Source: Zancudomyces culisetae (lineage: Eukaryota; Kickxellomycota; Harpellomycetes; Harpellales; Legeriomycetaceae). From it: DNA of 11,758 bases. Every line of letters starts with the position of its first letter. Within the stretch, counting starts at the first letter, position 1. The notes under the pieces were generated by a model. It did not search any database. It had not been told where the DNA came from and worked only from the letters and a program-made list of their open reading frames with translations. Location: the NCBI GenBank assembly GCA_001969505.1, contig LSSK01001669.1, forward strand, positions 1 through 11,758. The letters are read 5' to 3'. Made by a program: the position numbers and the translations under genes. Of this stretch, positions 8,026-11,758 are shown piece after piece.

Positions 8026-8237
8026 GTAAGCAATAAATGAGTTGTGCAGAGGCGTAAATATAGGCATAAAACATCTTTGGTAACTAACATTTATTGTATC
8101 TGAGCAGTCACGTGTACCTAAGATGCAATATATGGTTAGAGAACGCTCTATCGCCCTTCTGAAGAGCATATTTTCATTTGGCTATTGATTCATGTTTCTC
8201 AAATAACAACGTATTTACTCTATAATTTTGTGTATAG
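8026..8237 (+). other. Probable 5'UTR intron of the desaturase gene
   Basis: The donor GAG|GTAAGC at 8026 matches the donors of the coding introns in this window. The acceptor TGTATAG at 8231-8237 lies 11 bp before the desaturase ATG. The 212-bp length is like that of the phosphatase intron at 1864-2083. A branch-like AACTAAC lies at 8082-8088, rather far from the acceptor. Reading upstream across the junction in the coding frame meets a stop within a few codons, so the intron would be in the leader and not in the coding sequence. Transcript data are absent. Confidence 0.45.
8109..8114. promoter_or_regulatory. CACGTG E-box in the leader/intron of the desaturase gene
   Basis: A perfect palindromic E-box with context GTCACGTGTA. 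Family knowledge: basic helix-loop-helix factors, including sterol-responsive Sre1/SREBP types, bind E-box or related sites and can control desaturase genes in some fungi. Its use here is inference; three more copies lie inside the coding region. Confidence 0.25.
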
Positions 8238-8248
8238 GAACAGAAAAC

Positions 8249-9460
8249 ATGCCTTCAATAATCGAGAGACCATCATACAAAAAACCAGAATACGTGGTTG
8301 ATGATAGACCACTTTTTAAGAAGATCCATTGGGTTCACGTGATTCTTCTATCCACCACGCCACTAATATCACTCTACGGCATAATGACAACCAAAGTACA
8401 CCCATACACATTTTTCTTTACAATCCTTTACTATATCTTTTCCGGATTGGGAATTACAGCTGGATACCATCGACTATGGTCACACGTGTCATACAAAGCA
8501 ACACGTGGTTTGGAAATATTCTTGGCCTTCGCAGGATGCGCAGCCGTCCAGGGATCAATTTTCTGGTGGTCAAGAGATCACCGTGTACATCACAGATATA
8601 CAGACACACCCAGAGATCCCTACAACGCATTGGAAGGATTCTACCACAGTCACATGGGATGGATGCTCGTCAGAAAGGACCGCAGAGCATTGGGATACGC
8701 TGACACAACCGATCTCAAGGCCAACCCAGTAATCAGATTCCAACACAAGTACTATCCAGCACTTGCATTGCTTATGGCAATAGCTGTACCAACATTGGTG
8801 TGTGGATTGCTTTGGGGAGACTACCGAGGAGGATACTTCTTTGCTGGAATCACCAGAATGGTTGTTCTACACCATGCTACGTTCTGTGTAAACTCGTTGG
8901 CACACACACTCGGTCGCTCAACATACGATGACTCACAAACTGCAAAGGACTCCGTAGTAACTGCTGTTGTCACACTTGGTGAAGGATACCACAACTTCCA
9001 CCACGAGTTCCCTAAAGATTACCGTAACGCCATCAGATTCTACCAATATGATCCTACCAAGTGGTTTATTCGTGCATGCAGCGTGCTCGGCTTAGCAAGT
9101 GAATTGTACACATTCCCATCCAACGAAATCGAAAAGGGGTACGTAGAAATGCGTCTCAAGGAGATCCGCAAGTTGCAAGAACAAGTAAGCTACGGTGTTC
9201 CTTTGGAAAAATTGCCAGTTTACACTGAAGAGGAATTTATGGTAAACGTCAGAAAGCTTAACAAGAAGTGGATGGTCATCGGTGGTGTCATTTATGATGT
9301 TGAGAACTTTATTCAACATCATCCAGGAGGTGTTGCATTTGTCCAAGGAGGCGTTGGAAAGGACATGACCGAGGCCTTTAACGGCGGTGTTTATAAGCAT
9401 CACAGAGCTGCCCACAACCTGTTGTCACAGCTTAGTGTAGGAACCATCAAGAAGTTGTAA
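8249..9460 (+). CDS. OLE1: Acyl-CoA (stearoyl-CoA) delta-9 desaturase with C-terminal cytochrome b5 domain
   Basis: The enzyme inserts the first cis double bond at C9 of palmitoyl- and stearoyl-CoA in the ER membrane, using electrons delivered through the fused cytochrome b5. The ATG at 8249 starts MPSIIERPS and gives 403 residues; the frame runs 7 codons further up but without ATG and across a splice-acceptor-like TATAG. The iron-binding His boxes are all present: HRLWSH (74-79), HRVHH (111-115), HNFHH (248-252), plus NSLAH (215-219). Hydrophobic segments at about 28-48, 52-72, 89-107, 166-187 and 196-212 fit the two membrane hairpins. The b5 domain spans about 325-400 with HPGG (axial His358) and a second likely ligand His384 in VYKHH. 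It is shorter than the usual 440-510 of fungal Ole1 proteins, with almost no tail after b5 and a short N-terminus. The coding sequence has no intron and uses more C-ending codons than gatA, consistent with high expression. Confidence 0.95.
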   Translation: MPSIIERPSYKKPEYVVDDRPLFKKIHWVHVILLSTTPLISLYGIMTTKVHPYTFFFTILYYIFSGLGITAGYHRLWSHVSYKATRGLEIFLAFAGCAAVQGSIFWWSRDHRVHHRYTDTPRDPYNALEGFYHSHMGWMLVRKDRRALGYADTTDLKANPVIRFQHKYYPALALLMAIAVPTLVCGLLWGDYRGGYFFAGITRMVVLHHATFCVNSLAHTLGRSTYDDSQTAKDSVVTAVVTLGEGYHNFHHEFPKDYRNAIRFYQYDPTKWFIRACSVLGLASELYTFPSNEIEKGYVEMRLKEIRKLQEQVSYGVPLEKLPVYTEEEFMVNVRKLNKKWMVIGGVIYDVENFIQHHPGGVAFVQGGVGKDMTEAFNGGVYKHHRAAHNLLSQLSVGTIKKL

Positions 9461-9559
9461 GTTGTAGCCTAGTTCTCGTCCCCCTTTTTCTGTGTTCATG
9501 AGTTTGTTTTTTTGATCTAGTTTTCGTTTCTTTTTGCATCCTTTTTTCGAAACGTTCAT

Positions 9560-9565
9560 AATAAA
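9560..9565 (+). terminator. Polyadenylation signal AATAAA after the desaturase
   Basis: A canonical AATAAA hexamer 100 bp after the stop codon, following a T-rich segment. The position is right for a fungal 3' end; the cleavage site itself cannot be seen. Confidence 0.4.
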
Positions 9566-10094
9566 AAACACGGTGTGATATGAATACAATGCATGAGTTT
9601 CTGGATCGAAAAAAGGAAACATGGATGATCCGGTCCTTTGAGTGTTGGTGGACTTACAAGCTAGCCTGCATGGGATCAGCCCATCCAACATTTTCTATAC
9701 GTAAATAGCCAGTAAGTCAACAAGCTAGTAATTCTCGGTTATAGTGATGTGGAAGGTAGGTGGTAGTTGATGACAGAACATTAGTTACAAAACAGTTTGC
9801 TGGTGCAAGTAGATGGTGTGCTTTAAACAAACGCATCTTGAACGTGTTGATGAAAATACAAACCGAAAGGATGTCTTTTAAATAAAGCAAGATCAACCAA
9901 GGTAGTATTCTGCTAAGTATGGTGTAGCTAAATTGCTGTGGTTGTATTTGTGGTTGGTAAGCAAACTAATAAAGCATAGTTTGTATTCTATTCCTGATGA
10001 AATCAGCAACTGTACTCAATAATCACTATTCCATCAAAAGTATATAACGCTTCAACCGCCATCACTCAAAATTCTGGTTACATTTATTTGCTGT

Positions 10095-10140
10095 AAAAAA
10101 AAAAAAATTTTTTAATTTTAATTTTAATTTTTATTTTACT
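10095..10140. repeat. A13/T6 block with short AATTTT repeats upstream of the PP5 gene
   Basis: Thirteen A residues followed directly by six T, then about three AATTTT units and further T-rich sequence. Poly(dA:dT) tracts of this kind disfavour nucleosomes and are common in fungal promoters; the role here is inferred. Confidence 0.55.
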
Positions 10141-10483
10141 TTCAAAAAGAATAACTATTGGGAATGATAGGTGAAAGAAAAAGGAAAAAAAAGGGGATAG
10201 GAGTGGGAGACATTTGTGGAGTGAGGTGGTGGAGGTAAATCATTGAAATGCATAGGCCTGAAATATTTTCAGTCTTTCGTGTACAACATGTAAAAAAAGA
10301 AAATTCATCAAAATTATAACAAAAAAAAAAAAAAAGGATTAAAAAAAAAACGCAAAAAATAATAGCCATAAGGAATTGCAAATTAAGTGAAAACGTTACA
10401 AACATACTTTTTATAACACTGGAAACATTTATACTGAAAAAATAAACCAGGTCAAAAGTAAATATAAAAAAAAGCAAGGTAAA

Positions 10484-11758
10484 ATGACAGAAAACACTAG
10501 TAAAAAGCAGGCTGAAGAGTTGAAGGCTCAAGCAAACTCATTGGTAAAAGAAAAAAAGTATAAGGAGGCAATGGAAAAGTACTCGCAAGCCATTGAGCTT
10601 GATGGAAGCGACAGCATTTACTATTGCAATAGAGCATTGTGCTATATCAACATGGAGCTCTATGGAGCAGCAATAATGTAATACTCTAGTTTATTAAATA
10701 TACGTTATGAATACTATTCACAAAAACACAAAATATACTGAAAAATGTAAATAATCCATAGGGATGCAGATAAAGCAGTCGAAATAAATCCAGCGTATGT
10801 AAAAGCGTACTACCGAAGAGCCTGTGCATACACGGCGATGGATAATCTGGAAAAAGCAAGAAGGGACTATAAAATTGTAGTTAAGCTGAATCCAAAGGAT
10901 CTGGCAGTAAAAGCCAAACAGGCACAAATAGAAAAATTGTACAAAGTCAAGATGTTTGAAAAGGCAATAGAAAGCGCAGAAACTGCGCTAGTTAGCGAAA
11001 AGATTAATGTTGCTGACTATCGGGTTGATGACGATTATGAAGGGCCACGAATGAAAGAACGCACAGATAGCGACGAGGCAGAAATAAAGGAGTATGTGGA
11101 TTTGGAGTTTATTGAGGGGTTGAAAAGCTGGTTTGAGAAGCAGAAAAAACTGCCAGTAAAATACGTATACGCAATTCTCCTACAGGTGCGAAAACTGTTG
11201 AAGCAGTACAATAGTTTGGTAGACATAACACTGAAAGAAGACGAGACAGCAGTGGTGTGTGGAGATGTACATGGGCAATACTATGATGTGCTTAACATTT
11301 TCAGCAAGGGAGGGCTGCCATCGACAACAAACAAGTACCTGTTTAACGGAGACTTTGTAGATCGCGGGTCGTTTTCGCTGGAAACAGTACTTCTTCTGCT
11401 CAGTTACAAGCTGCTACTGCCAACCAGCTTTTTCCTGAATCGTGGCAATCACGAAGCCGAAGGACTTAACCGAATATACGGATTTGAGGGCGAGATTATG
11501 GCAAAATACGGAGCAAGCCACGGCAAAAAGATATTTACAGTGTTCCAAGAAACATTTAACTGTTTGCCCATTGCACACATCATCCAGAACAAAGTGTTTG
11601 TTGTACACGGTGGACTGTACAGTGAACAAAACAACACTACAGAGAGCGACACAGTACTATTGCAGGACATTCGCAAAATCAACCGGTTTCGACAGCCAGG
11701 AGATTCAGGACTGTTGGCCGAATCGCTGTGGTCAGACCCCCAGGCCACCACTGGTCGC
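10484..11758 (+). CDS. PPT1: PP5/Ppt1-type serine/threonine protein phosphatase with TPR domain (partial, runs off right edge)
   Basis: Exons are 10484-10677 and 10762-11758, with an 84-bp intron (donor GTAATA, acceptor CATAG, phase 2). 397 residues are visible. Residues about 7-110 form three TPR repeats (AEELKAQANSLVKEKKY; YYCNRALCYINME; VKAYYRRACAYTAMDNLEKA), which in PP5 bind the Hsp90 C-terminus and block the active site. A linker at about 125-180 leads to the PPP catalytic domain with its metal and catalytic motifs: GDVHGQYYD (from 232), GDFVDRG (261-267), RGNHE (292-296) and HGGLYSE (347-353). The window ends within LWSDP...TGR, so the last metal-ligand His and the C-terminal inhibitory helix, roughly 100 residues, are missing. 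Family role: a soluble phosphatase that dephosphorylates Hsp90, co-chaperones and clients. Differences from human PP5 include Asn in place of Leu before RGNHE and about seven extra residues after HGGLYSE. The ATG at 10484 starts just before TPR1. Confidence 0.93.

Larger units (their letters stand above)
9461..10483. other. Intergenic region between the desaturase and PP5 genes
   Basis: The first 100 bp is T-rich and contains AATAAA at 9560-9565, a likely polyadenylation signal for the desaturase. A small hairpin (ATGGG-n5-CCCAT) lies near 9669-9683. The stretch 9700-10080 is more even in composition but holds no recognisable gene. TATATAAC at 10041-10048 could be a TATA element for the downstream gene, though it is over 400 bp from the ATG. 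A 10095-10140 block has A13 followed by a repeated AATTTT unit, and A-runs dominate to 10340. A 129-codon minus-strand frame (10142-10531) is Phe/Leu-rich and lies over the PP5 start, so I read it as an artefact of A-richness. Confidence 0.5.

Noticed and set aside
8228-8248. Seven extra N-terminal codons on the desaturase, starting at TTG
   Set aside because: A TTG start is unlikely in a nuclear gene and the stretch crosses a splice-acceptor-like TATAG; the ATG at 8249 is the natural start.
9092-9691. Minus-strand frames of 107 and 88 codons over the end of the desaturase
   Set aside because: Shadows of the desaturase coding region and its 3' flank, with no recognisable motifs.
9760-10000. 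Three TGATGA motifs as possible C/D snoRNA boxes
   Set aside because: The preceding purine of box C is missing and there is no CTGA at a suitable distance with a closing stem.
10142-10531. 129-codon minus-strand Phe-rich frame
   Set aside because: Arises from A-rich promoter DNA on the plus strand and overlaps the PP5 start; low complexity.
1-11758. tRNA or rRNA genes and CRISPR-like arrays
   Set aside because: No convincing T-loop/acceptor pattern, rRNA stretch or spaced repeat array was found on either strand by eye; a tRNAscan-SE run would settle the tRNA point.

Overview
The window reads as nuclear DNA of an AT-rich, intron-bearing fungus. The reasons are a stearoyl-CoA delta-9 desaturase with a C-terminal cytochrome b5 domain (the fungal Ole1 layout), a Siw14-type phosphatase, a mitochondrial GatA and a PP5/Ppt1 phosphatase. 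GT-AG introns of about 77-220 bp with GTAAGT/GTAAGC-like donors occur in three of the four main genes. GatA implies a mitochondrion that makes its own proteins. The intron density argues against a Saccharomyces-type yeast. An early-diverging fungal lineage is plausible, but the sequence alone does not settle this.

Layout. (1) 1-182, minus strand: the 5' end of an unrecognised gene leaving the window on the left, with a glutamine run at the edge. (2) 183-1593: a divergent intergenic region, pyrimidine-rich on the plus strand, with several short tandem repeats. (3) 1594-2368, plus: a Siw14-like atypical dual-specificity phosphatase in two exons. (4) 2656-5342, plus: mitochondrial glutamyl-tRNA(Gln) amidotransferase subunit A in seven exons, rebuilt here to 662 residues. 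(5) 5343-about 7860: a long gap with no recognisable intact gene. It holds an open frame starting in a Lys-Pro (6-bp) repeat, a possible decayed zinc ribbon resembling RNA polymerase I subunit Rpa12, a 12-bp inverted repeat, and a T-tract motif recurring about every 60 bp. (6) 7862-9460, plus: TATA box, probable 5'UTR intron and an intronless delta-9 desaturase of 403 residues. (7) 9461-10483: intergenic. (8) 10484 to the right edge, plus: PP5-type serine/threonine phosphatase with N-terminal TPRs, two exons seen, cut by the window end inside the catalytic domain.

The intact genes are housekeeping genes (inositol-pyrophosphate/phosphatase signalling, mitochondrial tRNA-Gln synthesis, lipid unsaturation, Hsp90-linked phosphatase). 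They share a strand but do not form a pathway. I see no convincing undescribed multi-gene system. The points most worth a second look are the edge gene, the 2.5-kb gap, the enlarged GatA with an altered Lys-Asp-Asn motif, and the altered Siw14 P-loop.
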